A DNA stretch of 64,000 bases from Chaetoceros tenuissimus (Eukaryota > Bacillariophyta > Thalassiosirophyceae > Chaetocerotales > Chaetocerotaceae). The stretch lies in assembly GCA_021927905.1 (NCBI GenBank), contig BLLK01000023.1:124001-188000 (forward strand), in the 5' to 3' direction. Every line of letters starts with the position of its first letter. Positions within the stretch are counted from its first letter, which is position 1. The position numbers and the translations under genes are program-made. Shown here one piece after another: positions 63,841-64,000 of the stretch. Under the pieces are notes generated by a model. It searched no databases. It was not told where the DNA came from and saw only the letters and a list, made by a program, of their open reading frames with translations.

Positions 63841-64000
63841 TTTCAGGGGGTATTTTCAGCCAAATTTTTACTCCTCAATGGTATAAAGAAACAGTGTCTA
63901 GTTCTGGTTAAAAGCTATGATATTCGGCACCACAGACAGTGTATTTCAATTAAATTCTGATAGATGTTTGTAGAAAAGGTTGTGTCTCATCATCTTTCTT

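Overview
The window is AT-rich nuclear DNA of a photosynthetic stramenopile, most likely a diatom. The evidence is short GT-AG introns (about 60-100 nt), two genes with bipartite plastid presequences (a signal peptide ending just before Phe), P-S/T-rich secreted proteins, and CRE-type (TGACGTCA) promoter elements. No genus can be fixed from sequence alone. No rRNA, tRNA, CRISPR or intact transposase gene was seen. Exon models below were built by hand from splice consensus and reading-frame continuity.

Left part (1-35.7 kb) is mostly housekeeping. In order: a truncated TauE/SafE-type membrane protein (-); an Ala/Lys-rich basic protein (+); a duplicated EF-hand protein resembling flagellar calcium-binding protein (+); a presequence-protease-like M16C peptidase (-); a small protein of unknown function (+); a ten-exon modular secreted protein with MopE-like and HYR-like modules and an apparent 4-nt microexon (-); a CLU (clustered mitochondria) homologue (-); a seven-helix receptor-like protein with a large ectodomain (+); a plastid CcdA-type protein (-); three tandem paralogues of an unrecognised Cys/His-rich family (-); a possibly myristoylated coiled-coil protein (+); an STE24-type CAAX protease (+); and a sterol delta-7 reductase (-).

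Middle part (35.7-48.4 kb) is an expansion of a MYND zinc-finger family. There are four full-length genes (+) and one decayed copy (-). A separate gene with a MetAP1-type zinc finger, TPR-like helices and an SH3-like domain sits inside the array. Three full-length copies share an upstream block containing a perfect CRE palindrome. Two subfamilies alternate along the array (copies 1, 3, 4 versus 2, 5).

Right part (48.3-59.3 kb) is accessory. It has a small secreted protein with a poorly resolved 3' end; two long genes without recognised homologues (614 aa, and about 1460 aa with coding minisatellites) separated by a 31-bp minisatellite; remnants of a beta-propeller-like gene; a Lys/Ser-rich Cys protein of uncertain start; and a pseudogene fragment of MYND copy 2 abutting an amino-acid transporter. 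The 3' flank of MYND copy 2 carries a degenerate piece of that transporter's 3' end, so the two loci share a segmental duplication.

The right end (59.2-64 kb) returns to ordinary genes: an SLC7/CAT-type transporter (-), a plastid rubredoxin-like zinc-ribbon protein (+) and an F-box protein (-).
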